Numbered from the stretch's first letter, positions 23,422-35,400 are shown. The stretch: 64,000 nt of DNA from Paramyrothecium sp. XJ0827 (GCA_020881915.1 JAJFPB010000006.1:3720001-3784000), one strand, 5' to 3'. Program-made: numbers and translations. The notes: a model not told the origin generated them from the sequence alone.

Positions 23422-24585
23422 TGCGGTTTTCCGGGGACGAGCCTCGGATCAGATTGAACATGGAGCCCCGTGGGGTACGGGGAGGTCGTCTGGAAATGGG
23501 AAATGGGAAATGGGGTGTAAATGGGGAGCTCGGAAACGCGCTCTGCTCTCCGGAAAAGGATCCACAGCAGCGTCGATCTTGTCCTGATGCGGGGGAATAA
23601 CCGGGTCGAGGTGCTGTGATACATGGTGGTGGCGCAGGACCACCGGCTCAACGGTAGTGTGGCACGGCTAGACTTGACTTGGACGAGGAACCAACCCCTT
23701 GTTCGCTTCCAGAGTTTCAAGCCGGGATGTGCAGTGTTTTGAGCGTTTATTATGGGCTTTTCTGGTCTTGTTTCAATAAATAAGCGCTGCATGGCTGAAC
23801 TAGTACTTCTGATCATGAATCCCGGTGGTAAGGTCCAAGAGTCCAAACTGAATGGCTTCCCACATTTGCGTCTCAACTCCCGTTGGATCTTTGATCAGGT
23901 ATACTTAATGGCACATGTAGCATGTTGATGCTAGAATGTGGTAAAGAAAACGAACCACGCAAAGTCCCATATCCTATTGATGATGAAGCGTACAAAATGC
24001 CTGGAACACTTACATGCAGCTTCAGGATGTGGAACTCCTGGAATGTTTTTGTAGTTTCCGTCCCCAAAACGATCCTGTGACGGAGCTTGAAGTGGCATTT
24101 ACTTGCAGAAGTATCAATAGCACGAAACCCTACAGTATCACTCTCTTACTAGTTGTTGAATGACGAGATCGAGATCAGATACGTGCTACATAATGGGATC
24201 ATAGCAGGTTGGACAGATTAACACAGGAGAGTTGGAACTAGATGTTGTGAAATTTTTTTGACTTCAAATGGCAGTTGGAACTGTACCATTCCATTCCCAG
24301 ACAACTTGCCTCTCGTCAGAACACAGGATCTTTCAATACTCTGCTGACCATTGCCCAGCGGCAAGAGAGAGGACTTATTCCGCATTATTGAGGTCAAAAG
24401 ATTTGAAGCAGAGACTATATTCAATGTAACTAAACACAGGAGATCTATCACATCACAATCGAATTCCACCTTCTATATGTGACAAGGATTGATCATCGTT
24501 GAACTCATGATGACAGGACTAATTGCCGGGTTGGTATCTTCCCTGCGGGAATCCTGCGCAGTAGTGGGTCTGAAGCCGACAGGCT
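23422..24585. other. intergenic, no gene seen
   Basis: Upstream flank of the Zn2Cys6 gene and downstream flank of the aldolase gene. It includes a 7-bp tandem repeat at 23491-23515; no gene supported. Confidence 0.45.
23491..23515. repeat. 7-bp tandem repeat
   Basis: Three and a half copies of GGGAAAT in tandem in the 5' flank of the Zn2Cys6 gene starting at 23421. A simple microsatellite with no evident function. Confidence 0.7.
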
Positions 24586-25512
24586 TCACGCTACCCTGGG
24601 AAGAGATGCCGAGGAAATGGCGGCGTGGATCTCTTCCTCGGCTCCATCGGGAAGTGGCAACAACGGTGACCGGACGGTGGCGTGCGAAAGAATTCCGCGT
24701 GCAACAAGTGCGTGTTTTAACGCGACGGTACCCTCCATGTGCGATCCGCGGTGGTAGACAGCCTTGGTGACTGGCAGTAGCTGGTCGTGGATCTTGCGGG
24801 CTCGCTTGTAATCCTGAGCCTTTCCAGCCTCAATGAGCTCAAGCAAAGCCTCAGGGGCAATGTTGCCGTATCCCACGAGCATGCCGTCAACGTCAAAGGC
24901 TGTGTGTAGTAGGTACTCGTCGTGGCAGGTCAGCACCGGCACGTTGGGGCGCTCACTGCGGAAGACAGGGATCTCGGTATCCCAGCGGCGCATGTTGCGG
25001 ACGCCATTCTTCATAGCCACGACACCAGGGAGCGCAGCAATGTCCAGAAGTGTTTGAAGGTTGTATGTGGCTTTGGTGTTATCAGGGTACTGGAAGAGGA
25101 TCAGGGGGAGCTTGGAAACCTCGTAGACGACCTTGTAGCGGTCCTGAGGAGCACCGGGTTGGTATCCAAAGCGGAGCCAGCCATGCGAAGGGTACAAAAG
25201 TCCAGCCTGAGCACCAGCCTCGCGCGCCCGCTTGGCTTCCAGAGCGGCAACTTCCGTACCCTCGCCAGTAATGCCGGCAATAATGGGGATCTTGTTGTTG
25301 ACGGACTTGACGAATGCCTTGATGACTGCTACCTGCTCCTCAGGCGTCAAGAACGTGCCTTCACCAGCATGGCCAAGGACAACTAGACCCTTGATGCCAT
25401 TGATGCTGCCAAGCCAGGAGCCTAGACGCTGGATGGCGTCGTAATCGACCGTGCCATCCTCGTTGAAAGGAGTGACAGGAGCGGGAATGAGTCCTTTCAG
25501 ATCCAGAGACAT
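24586..25512 (-). CDS. dihydrodipicolinate synthase/N-acetylneuraminate lyase family aldolase
   Basis: Intronless, 308 aa, ATG at 25512 (MSLDLKGLIPAPVTPF). A class I aldolase TIM barrel, expected to cleave or form a 2-keto acid through a Schiff base with pyruvate. Family landmarks: APVTPFNEDGTVD at the start, IPIIAGITGEGT, the catalytic tyrosine Y142 in LFQYPDNT and the Schiff-base lysine K168 in VVAMKNG. The usual GTTGE threonine pair of true DHDPS is replaced by GHAGE (residues 47-51), so it is not expected to be the lysine enzyme, a pathway fungi lack anyway. 4-Hydroxy-2-oxoglutarate or 2-keto-3-deoxy-sugar-acid aldolase activity is possible. It shares a 0.77 kb promoter with the divergent DAL5-type symporter, suggesting that uptake and cleavage of the same organic acid are linked (inference). 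Confidence 0.88.
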   Translation of the reverse strand: MSLDLKGLIPAPVTPFNEDGTVDYDAIQRLGSWLGSINGIKGLVVLGHAGEGTFLTPEEQVAVIKAFVKSVNNKIPIIAGITGEGTEVAALEAKRAREAGAQAGLLYPSHGWLRFGYQPGAPQDRYKVVYEVSKLPLILFQYPDNTKATYNLQTLLDIAALPGVVAMKNGVRNMRRWDTEIPVFRSERPNVPVLTCHDEYLLHTAFDVDGMLVGYGNIAPEALLELIEAGKAQDYKRARKIHDQLLPVTKAVYHRGSHMEGTVALKHALVARGILSHATVRSPLLPLPDGAEEEIHAAISSASLPRVA

Positions 25513-26286
25513 TGTGGAGGGTGTGTAAAGTAGATTGAGGAGGTAGATTGAAGGTGCTTGACTAGTAGAGAAGTCTTGGATTTGTGCGATTCTGAAATTG
25601 GTGCTGAATGTGATGATTCTAAAGTCTTGAACATCTCGCGACATGGTGTCTTTATAAGTCCATCAAGATCCCCTCGTGCGAGTCTCCTGAAAGTCGGAAT
25701 AGCTCAAACTTGAATCACAGGATCCGGGATTCCGGATCTCTCCGGACTTCGAGGCTCATTCGACCCGGATTTTGGAGGTTCTTCTTTGCCCGCCCACATT
25801 CAGCTTCACGTTTACAGCTTAGCTTAATGTGGGGTATCCGGAAACCTCCTCGGACTTCCGGATTCTGCGCTCGGCGATTCATTTCCCTCACACTACTGTC
25901 AGATGAACCGGTTTTGAACCATAATAATTACGTGAACGTGATGAACTAGTGCCATTTTAGTTTTCCGGATTCTTGTAACCGCCTAGGGTCGAGACCCGTT
26001 TCGACAATTTCGACCGCTCCGGTTCCAAGTTCATCCTCGCTAACATGGTCATCCCACACTTCCCCAGAAATCTGGGGTCAACTCAGTCTTTCGTCGCATA
26101 ATCCGGGGAAACCACACTCTCTGGTTTGCACCCAACAGAAACACGCCAGTCTGGCGAAACGGAGTCGTATAAAAACCGCCACCCACGCCGTCCTGGTTGA
26201 TTCAACAGACTTGACACCTACACAAACTGCTTCAGACGCTGCGAGTCTATTCTCACTGTCCCAAACCGATATCTTTTAACTTCATC
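25513..26286. promoter_or_regulatory. bidirectional promoter with TCCGGA palindrome array
   Basis: Shared region between the aldolase (minus) and the DAL5-type symporter (plus). The palindrome TCCGGA occurs at 25731, 25741, 25837, 25857 and 25964, with near matches (ATCCGGG at 25722, CCGGAT at 25765, CTCCGGTT at 26019, ATCCGGGG at 26101). Zn2Cys6 regulators bind CGG triplets, so these are candidate operator half-sites or inverted pairs. A TATAAAAA box at 26168-26175 lies about 119 bases before the symporter ATG. Binding is inferred, not shown. Confidence 0.55.
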
Positions 26287-28095
26287 ATGGTTTCCAATCG
26301 CAACTCGTCGGAGATTGCGGACCTTGAGGGTCATCCGAACGAGAAGGCCGATTTTGCGCATGCAGAGCACCAGCGTGGTCTTCTAGCTGAGGATGCAGAG
26401 TTCCTCAATAACTTCTCGGATGAACGAAGAAAGAAGATAATCCACAAGGTTGATGTAAGGAACAGATCATCGACTGTGCAATAACCTGACTGACAGATTC
26501 TAGTGGCGGCTGATACCGATGCTTGTTCTTCTCTACTTAGTTGCCTACCTAGACAAAACCAACATCGGTGAGCATCTCTACGTTACGGTCGTCTTCACAA
26601 AAAGCTGACACATACCATAGGCAACGCAAAGATCGAGGGCATGACGGATGACCTCAACCTGAAAGGCATCCAATACAACATTGTTGTTGCGATTTTCTTC
26701 ATTCCTTTCGTCCTTTGCGGTAAGCAACACAATATCCCTCCTTGCACCGAACAATAACCTGATATGGTATCAGAGGTGCCATCCAACATGATTCTCAGCA
26801 AGTTCAAGCGACCCTCGTGGTACATCGGAGGCATCGTGTTTGCCTGGGGTACAATCATGACCTTGACCGGAATAGTTCAGAACTACGCTGGGCTTCTCGC
26901 TATCCGCTTCCTGCTAGGAATATTCGAGTACGTCCAAGAGCCATTGGGTTAGTCACAAGCAGCTAACATCCATGAAGAGCAGGCTTCCTGCCTGGTGCTA
27001 TCCTCATCATCTCCAACTGGTATCTCCCGAACGAGACGCAAGTCCGAATTGCAATCCTTTATACATCGGCTGCCACAGGCGGCGCCTTCTCTGGTCTACT
27101 TGCTTTTGCCATCGCGAAGATGGATGGCATTGCAGGACTCGAAGGCTGGCGCTGGATCTTCATCATCGAGGGCATCTTCACAGTCATTGTGGCTGTCATG
27201 TGCTTCTTTCTGCTGTGCGACACCCCGGCACTTTCCACAAGGTGGCTTGAGCCAGACGAGATTCGTTACCTCGAGCTTCGCCAACTGAGCCGTCGAATCA
27301 CAATGCCTGGAGCTTACAAGGAGGGCACACACTTCAACATGGCCATCTTCAAGGACATCTTCTGCGACTATAAGATCTATCTGCTCACATTTGCAAACTG
27401 GTCAAATGCAGTGCCAAACTACGCCATGAAGTTTACCATGCCGAGCATTCTAAGGGGCATGGGCTACGACAACTCTGCTGCACAGTTGATGACTATCCCG
27501 CCATATGCCATTGGCGCTATTTCTGCTTTTGCTTTTGCAGTATACGCCGACAAGCTCTCCTGGCGCTATCCATTCATTATTGGTCCACAAATTTGTGTTG
27601 TCACATCATTTATCATATTGTTCGCTTTGTCGGGTAATATTGAGCGCAATGTGGGCGCATGCTACTTTGCTGTCTGCTTGGCATGCTTTGGGTAAGTCAA
27701 ACTCATTATATCAGAATCGAAGGAATTACTAATTGAGATCTCACAGCATGTATCCAATTCTTCCTGGTGTTAATGCGTGGAATGTTGCCAACACACCCGA
27801 CCCGGCGAAGCGATCAGTCAACATTGGGCTGTTGGTGTGCATCGGCAACATTGGAGGCCTCATTGGATCTTACATTTATCTTGAAAGTGAGAAGCCAAGA
27901 TACCCGACGGGTTATGGTACGTCTCTCGCATTTGGGCTTGCTGGTATTGTTGCCGCAACAATGCTGGAGCTTCTGCTGAAGCGTGGTAACATGAAGAAAG
28001 CAAAATTGACAGAGCATGAAGTTAGAGCGCTCTACTCCGATGAGGAGCTGTATAAGATGGGCGAGAAGAGCCCTCTCTTCAAGTATGCTCTCTAG
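26287..28095 (+). CDS. MFS anion:cation symporter (DAL5/allantoate permease-like)
   Basis: Plasma-membrane importer of an organic anion by proton symport. Predicted 515 aa from six exons: 26287-26454, 26504-26567, 26621-26719, 26774-26927, 26978-27691, 27747-28095. All joins preserve family sequence: HKVD/WRLIPMLVLLYLVAYLDKTNIG/NAKI, FVLC/EVPSN, GIFE/AGFLPGAI and CFG/MYPILPG. Around twelve hydrophobic segments are visible. Hallmarks of the ACS family are the DKTNIGNAKIEGM stretch after TM1, EVPSNMIL, and GWRWIFIIEG before the central loop. The N-terminal ~55 residues are acidic and cytosolic. Family substrates include allantoate, nicotinate, tartrate and hexuronates; the divergent aldolase would suit a sugar acid or keto acid, but the substrate cannot be read from sequence. 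Confidence 0.9.
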
Positions 28096-28640
28096 GTGCT
28101 CTAGAAATAGAAAGATCTGTTCCCAGATCCGCTATGCACTTGCGCTTCAATAATGCAAAATATCCCAAGTGATAAGAGTTTCTTATTCTTCAAAATCTAT
28201 CCGTAGAGTGTATGTTGAACTTGATCCTGATATTGCTTTACAAGCCATCATCCCAGCTCCCGTCATGATGATCTGATCGGATTGGGATGTGCCATGAACG
28301 AGACAAAATAGCACGTATTCAACTAAAGGCTGTCAAAGAAAATGACACCTGCGCCTCCTTTTGGCAATCTTGAGCGTGAATCTGAATGAGCCACATTTAT
28401 CGTCACAGGGGGTCTCAGAAGTGGAGCGACGTGGATGGATCATCGAAATCCTTCTCGTTCAGGGTTTGTCAAAATCAGGCACCCATGCAGACGGCTCTAC
28501 AGGCCTGCCCCCATGGCATCTGCAGTTCCTACTTCGAACAATGCCATGGCAAAGAACCTTGAGAATCTACTTTCGTCTCAAAAATGGCATGTCAGGCGCG
28601 AGCCTCCCCCCAAGCCTCGGATTTGCAACCAGAAACTGCC
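28096..28640. other. intergenic between tandem MFS genes
   Basis: 3' flank of the symporter and promoter of the QDR-type transporter. An in-frame ATG at 28584 could extend the next gene by 19 residues. Confidence 0.45.
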
Positions 28641-30379
28641 ATGGCTGCGCAACACGCTCACAACGCCATTTTGCACGCCCCCGCCCCAGCTCTCAGCGAA
28701 GCCCAGACCGAAGAAGTGTACTCGACGTTTTCAACTGCGCAGAAAAAATGGATCATAATTATTGCTGGGTCCGCTGCTTGGTACTCAACAGCCAGTAGCT
28801 TTGTGTACTTCCCAGCTATTCCATTCCTCGCCCAAGATTTCGGTGTGTCCGTGGGAATGATCAACCTCACCGTAACATCTTATCTCATCGCCTCGGGTCT
28901 TTTCCCAGCTGTTACTGGCACCGCAGCCGATAAATTTGGCCGGCGACTTATCTTTGTTATATCTCTGGGTGGGTATTTGGCAGCCAACATCGGGTTGGCC
29001 ACTCAGAGGTCATTTGTAGCCCTGTTTATTCTAAGGATGTTCCAGAGTGCTGCAATATCTGGTTCGTGAACATATTTCCTCGCCATTGCCGTTCATCGCT
29101 TACGATGCTAGGTACTTTTTCTATCGCCTACGGAGTTGTTGGAGACTTGGTGGCTCCAGCAGAAAGAGGTGGCTATACTGGTATTCTCTCAATCTTGTAA
29201 GTCAATTAATCGGACGGCTCTGTTTTGCTTTGCCAAAAGACCAACCGCTGAGGTACTATAGTCTCAATACACCCCCAAGTGTGGCACCCTTGATTAGCGG
29301 CTTATTGCTGATCAAATGGACTTGGCCGTCAATCTTCTGGTTTCTCTCCATTGCTTCTTTCATAAGTCTAGCTTCCATTTTATTGTTCCTCCCCGAGACT
29401 TGTCGAGGCATCGTTGGCAACGGAACCTATATCCAGTCCACGACATATCTTCCATTCCTCGGCAATTTGCGGCCTAAAAGATACACTTCTCCGCCTAGAG
29501 CATCTGCAAAAGCTCATAAAGCTGCACCATCTTTGAACCCTTTGTCTATTCTTGTGCTGCTGAAGAGACCGGAGAATGCCATAGCAGTGACTTGCTTTGC
29601 AGTTTACTACACAGTTTACTCATGTTTACAGGCCTCTCTCTCAACCATATTTGTGAAAACCTACAATGTGTCTGGCTTAGTTGCCGGACTGATTTACATA
29701 CCTTTCGGCGTCTCCTGCGCCATTGGAGCATTTATTGCCGGTCAGATCAAACGCCGGCTACTCTGACTTATTCTATTGACTAACAAACGTGTAGGTCGCA
29801 TTCTAGATCGAGACTACCAAAAGACGGCAAAAAAGCTCGACTTCCCTGTTGATCGAGTCCGAGGCGATGATCTATCTACCTTTCCAATAGAAATCGCTCG
29901 ACTTGGCACAGCGAGGCTTTTTGTTATTGCGTGTGTGCCACTCATTGCGGGTTATGGATGGTCCTTGAGGGCGAATGTGGTAAGAATAGTCCTGAATGGG
30001 GTGCTGGACAAGCTAACTCGTCAAGCACATGTCTATACCGCTTGTGCTGCAGTTCTTCATTGGACTTACGAATCAACATCTATTCACGGTCCGTGGGCTT
30101 TCGCTCCACTATGCTCAGTCTAGATGCTGACGGTCACAGTCCATCAATACACTTCTAGTAGACCTTAACCAGAATGCAGCCTCGACGATTCAAGCGGCCA
30201 GCAATCTTATTCGTTGTGAGCTAGCCGCAGCTGCGTTAGCAGGACTCGACGCAGCAATTTTACACCTGGGTCCTGGGTGGTGCTTCGTCATGTTTGCCGC
30301 CATTCATTTACTGACTTTGCCCATGATGTTGCTCTTGCAACGTAATGGACTGAAATGGCGGGGAACGCGAACTTCTTAG
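28641..30379 (+). CDS. MFS drug:H+ antiporter (DHA1, QDR-like)
   Basis: Plasma-membrane exporter of small molecules, 490 aa from six exons: 28641-29061, 29112-29196, 29262-29740, 29795-29979, 30026-30088, 30140-30379. The start at 28641 has a strong context (GCCATGGCT); 28584 is an in-frame alternative. Landmarks: the loop 2-3 motif-A region GTAADKFGRR; motif C-like AYGVVGDLVAPAERGGYTG (joined across intron 29062-29111); APLISGLLLIKWTWPSIFWFL; and near the end FIGLTNQHLFT/SINTLLVDLNQNAASTIQAASNLIRCELAA, typical of the QDR branch and recovered only after splicing intron 30089-30139. The small exon 30026-30088 (63 nt) is easily missed. The exported substrate is unknown; no biosynthetic cluster adjoins it. 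Confidence 0.85.
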
Positions 30380-30483
30380 ACTCAGGATACGAATTGAAGT
30401 GTAGAGTGAAGCTATGTGTTAGGGTTTTGCTAAGGACTCAGAGGCGATATGCATACTTAAATTACCCAGAATATGGTACTAGC

Positions 30484-32080
30484 TTAAGCATCAACACGTT
30501 CTTCAACCTTCGCCACAGAGGGCTTCTCTTCTTCCGTCTGAGAAGTTTCGACCACTTCTTCTTGACGCACACCGTGCTCCTTGCCTTCACTGACCGAACC
30601 TTCGATGGTAGCATTCTGGTTGGATTGGAAGAATGACTGATTTGCTGCTTGCTGTGAACTGATATCAGGGATATCTGATTCAATCCCCAACTCAGGAGGT
30701 TTGGCCAACGAGCTCTGGCTTGCCTGTATATCACCTGGAAACTCTGCAGATGGGTGTTTGGCAAGTAATCGCAACATCTCTTCACGGACCCTTCGATTGA
30801 TCAGTGGATGCCGCAACTCAAAATCTTAATTTCTCATACCTTCGCAATAGAGAGGCCCACTGGGGCCACATGCCGGCCGTAAGAAGATCATTGCGCCTTT
30901 GCATGTTAGCATCATATACGTCACTGACATGTCACAAGGCGGGTCAATGCGAACGTACATAGAGTACAGTGCACTTCTGTCGTCGAAGTCTTCCTGAGGC
31001 TCAGATGCCCCAACCTCCTTTTTGTAAAGAGCCAAAAAGTCCAGACCAATCGCGTAGCGTGGATCTCTCATACATTGCAATTCCACTATCAGATGTGAGT
31101 GTGATTTCAATGCCTCGTCCGAGAAACATACTCTCGTTATGGCCATAAAATGAGCAGGCATCAAATATAATGGGCTGTTTTGTATCAACGTCGATCTGAA
31201 TGTTACCATCCCAGAGGTCTCCGTGGCACAGGGTGGGTTTGATGCTTCGACCTCCGGATTCAAGGGGCCTCAGAAGTCTTGGTATCACTGTTTCAATGAA
31301 CTTTTCTGCGACCTCAGCAAGCTCTTCATCTGGTCCTCGATGTTCTTGAGCATAGGCTAGGTTTGACCGGAACTCACGAGTGAAGAACTCTTCCCAGGTA
31401 TCACACCAGTCATTGATCATTGGCGATGCACCATAGAAGGTAGTCACATGAAATCCGTATTTACCATTTGGCGAGGTCGAAGGCTGGTGGAGTCTCTTGA
31501 GGATAGTAAGAAACTGCGCAAGTGGCGGCGAACGATGCTGCAAATTACGGAAAGTCGTAAGGAAGAAGGCCTTCGAATCATCCTCTGCGAAGGTGCCCCA
31601 AGCAACAGGATGTACGACGTTGTCAGGTATAAATTCGGAAAGTGCCTTCTGGCTTTCGTATTCCCCTTCAGCAAACTCCGCGGCACGCTCTCGTTCGAGA
31701 ATCTATATGTCTAGTTAATATTGCCCGGCTAATCATCTTTGACATTCTTGCCTTCACGAAATATGCATCTTCTTCCCCATCTAATTCCACGTCAACACGC
31801 AGCCCAGTCGACCACTGTATTCATTTTTGGTTAGTTATGGACAAACGAAAACACCGCTTGGGTCGATCAATCTCGGGACAATGGGAGAAATCATGAGTCT
31901 GTGTCATGAGTATACCACACCAGCAAGCCATTCCGAACATACATTTGTTTTCCCATGTCTGACTACTGAGACTACCTCACTTCCTTTCGGAAACGCTGTG
32001 GGGAATTCAATATTCAGGAAGGATGAAGAGGACAACAGACTGAACCTACCGGCTAGAATAGCAGGATCTAGTGTTTCCAT
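30484..32080 (-). CDS. fructosamine/ketosamine-3-kinase family protein
   Basis: Protein deglycation-type kinase (PF03881) that in characterised members phosphorylates C3 of Amadori products so they decompose. Predicted 402 aa, seven exons: 32050-32080, 31943-31995, 31752-31814, 31132-31702, 30959-31085, 30840-30896, 30484-30790. The core is clear: GEYESQKALSEF, AWGTF, LKRLHQPSTSPNGKYGFHVTT, DWCDTWEEFF, the catalytic HGDLWDGN, IIFDACSFYGHNE, then DDRSALYSM/RNDLL. Intron 31703-31751 has a GC donor (AAG/GCAAGA), which keeps the conserved ATP-site lysine (YFVK). Intron 31815-31942 is 128 nt, long for this window. The last ~80 residues form an acidic, Gln/Ser-rich tail not normal for the family. 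Its 3' end faces that of the QDR-type transporter. Confidence 0.86.
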
Positions 32081-32424
32081 ACTTATTTTACTAGAGACTT
32101 CGTGGTGGAAACTTGACCGTGTCGAGATTATGATCAAAATTTCCCACTTCACGCGAGGAAACACATTTTGAAAGAAAGGTCGGCGGCAAAGTGCGGAGAA
32201 CTTGGCTTGGCCAGGAAGCCTTTGAACATCCCTGCGCGCGTACACAAGGCTGAAGTTGATGGTGAAGGAGCCGCATCCCTGAAATGCATGGCTGATTGGT
32301 TGCCTGTTCACGGAAGAACAACATCCACTCAAATTTCAGTGGGGGCGATGGGTGGGAGGAGTAACGGCGACCAGCAGGCATCTGTACCACGTTTCTGAAG
32401 TCGCACTATGCGCCATTGTTCGCG

Positions 32425-35400
32425 ATGTCGGTGAGCTGACTCTCTCCCCCCGAGGCCGCATCCTCGTGGACTGACTCTATGATGACGATATTAGGTATTC
32501 CGACGCGACCACCGTCAACGAAAAGCAAGCGATGCGCTCAGCAGCCTGAGCCTTGGCGGAGATGGCCTGGCAACTTCTAGATCGGTGTCACCTGGAAGCC
32601 GGGGAGACTCCGCTACGTTAGCCGAAGACGTGTTGAACGATCTGACTCACGAATCGAACGCCTGTGAAGATGCGACCGATAATAGAACAAACTTCTCCAT
32701 AAAACGAAGGTTCACGAGTTCATGGGCCCAGAAGCGCCGAAGCAAGGATGACGAGCAAGGCACGAAATCCCGGGGCCCCCTCGGCTTGCGTCTTCTGCAT
32801 TCATCCCCTGAGCCTTTGGTTGACTTGATCTTTGTGCATGGGCTTCGGGGGGCATCTATCAAGACTTGGCAAAAGGGAAAAGATCCCCGCTTCTTCTGGC
32901 CCCAGTTCTGGTTGCCTCTAGAACGAGAGTTCCACCATGTCAACATCCATAGCTTCGGCTATGACGCCGACTGGAAGAGTAGTAATGCCAGCATCTTGAA
33001 TGTGCATGACTTTGGCCAGTCACTTTTCGAGGAAATGCGAAATTCACCACATCTGAGAGATCAGCAAGGAGTGCGTATTCAAGGAGCTCCCAGATTCAAT
33101 ATGTCCGGAAAGCTTACATCTGATAGGCACCTATTATTCTGCTTGGTCACTCTATGGGTGGTCTTGTTATTAAAAAGGTATGGAACAAAAGAGGTGGATG
33201 AAGGCTTTCGAGAAAACAGTATTGACAAAACTCATCTTCCAGACATTCATCCTTTCCAAAGATGCACCAGAGCTTCAAGGACGGATTCGTTCCGTCTTCT
33301 TTTTGGCCACCCCACATAAAGGTTCGGACTATGCTGGCATTTTCAAGAACATCTTAAGCGCGTCTGGTATTGTACCCTCGCATCAATACATTACCGACCT
33401 TACTACAAACTCAATCTCAGCCCAATTACTCAACGAGGAGTTTGGCAAATGCGCTCGTGATTTGTCGATCTTTTCCTTCTACGAGACGTTACCGATGGAC
33501 ATTGGAATTACCTCCGCGATGATTGTTGGAAAGACTTCAGCAGTTTTAGGTACGAGCTCTGGAAACCCGATTTACTACTGCTGGAACAATGTTCTTTGAA
33601 GCAGACATTAACGTCCATTACAGGCCCGGGATACGGCAATGAAAGAGTTCAGTATCTCAACGCTAACCACAAGGACATTTGCAAATTCAACAGTCAAGAT
33701 GATCCCAACTACATCACTCTGAAAAACGCTCTTGGTGGAGCAGTAGAAACATTGCTACAAGACGGTATGTCTCTTTGCTAACCAAAGGGTGCCTAAACTG
33801 CTAACTCGTGCTTAGTTTATTTGACGCAAAAAGCAAAAACGAGAGATCAAATGAAGTTGCTCAAAACCTATCTCGGTACAATTGATCAGCCAGATGAACA
33901 ATATGCTCACGTTGAAGGTTCTTGCCGATGGATTGAGTCAAGAGAGGACTTTCAGGACTGGCGAGACTCAACAGCGGACTTTGTTACGGACTTGGACGAC
34001 GACCAGAGTCAAAAGCAAAACCTCTCACTGTACTGGGTTCATGCCAACCCAGGTACTGGCAAGACATATCTCGCATCGCACGTCATTTCACAGCTGCAAG
34101 CGTTTCGTCTTGAATGTGCTTACTACTTCTTTCACGTTAGCAATAAGGGCACCAGGTCGCTTGCGGTGTTTTTAAGGTCAATCTCTTATCAGATGGCTCT
34201 TTCGAATGCAACTATTAGAGAGAAGCTTGTCAAATTGTGTCAAGATGGATCTTCATTTGATCTGGATGACGCGCTGACTATCTGGACCAAGGTATTTAAA
34301 AAAGGCATCCTTCAGGTAAGTGCAATCTGGAATCAGGCCAACAAAATGCGTATCAGCTAACAGATCCGTTGTAGATTCCGCTCCTCACAACGCAATATCT
34401 CGTCATTGATGCTCTTGATGAGTGCTTCAATTACCAAGAGTTTTTCACCATGCTCAAGGGCGTCAGTGCAAGCTTTCCGCTCCGCATTTTTATCACGAGC
34501 CGCAACATCTCCGACATGCAGCGTCTTTACCGCCCTTTAGAGCCCACTGCATCTGTCACGACCATAGAAATCCCTCAAAATGACAGCATAAAAGACATTG
34601 AACGATATATACAAAGCCGGATAGATAACTTATCAATAGACGAAGCTTCTGATAGGGAGGAGCTGGCACAGAAGGTCCTGCAGCGCTCCAACGCGTCTTT
34701 TCTCTGGGTGCGTCTAGTTTTGGACGAACTTGAACAAATTTACTCTCAGGAAAGTATTCTCGAAGTACTTGAAGGCATTCCCGAAGGTATGGTGCCTTAC
34801 TATGAACGAACGGCGCGAGCGATGGCGGAGAACAAGAAAGAGAAGCATATTGCTAAAGCCGTTCTCGTTTGGGTTGTGGCGAGCTCCCGCAAATTAAAAA
34901 TCTCAGAGCTCTCTAATGCTTTGAAGCTGGATATTAAAACGAACCTGCCGAGTGCCAGGAACGCAGTCATTGGCCTCTGCGGACAGCTTGTCACGGTTGA
35001 CAAGGATTCAGGCATCGTGGACTTGATTCATCCTACAGCGAGAGAGTTTCTGTTATCCCCAGCTGCGGGCGAGTTCAGCATCTCAAGGTCACAGGCAGAT
35101 CATCGGCTTGCATTGACATGCCTTCAGCTGCTGACATCTCCAGAGCTCCAGCCACCTCGCAACCGGAGATTGCTGGCGCCCCAACAAAAGCAATCCGAGC
35201 CGTCGTCACTGTTGGATTACGTACTCACTCAGTTCTCTGAGCATGTCTTGGGTGCTTCTTCAGAAACGGACGACCTGTTAATTGCCTTGGATCGATTTTT
35301 CCGAACGAATGTCTTGTCATGGATCGAGCATATTGCTCGAAAAGGAGACCTCCACTGCTTGATTAGAGCGTCCAAGAACCTCAAGGCCTTCTTGGACCGT

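Noticed and set aside
23382..23876. 164-codon minus-strand frame upstream of the Zn2Cys6 gene
   Set aside because: Overlaps the real start in another frame; no domain; likely promoter and 5' UTR.
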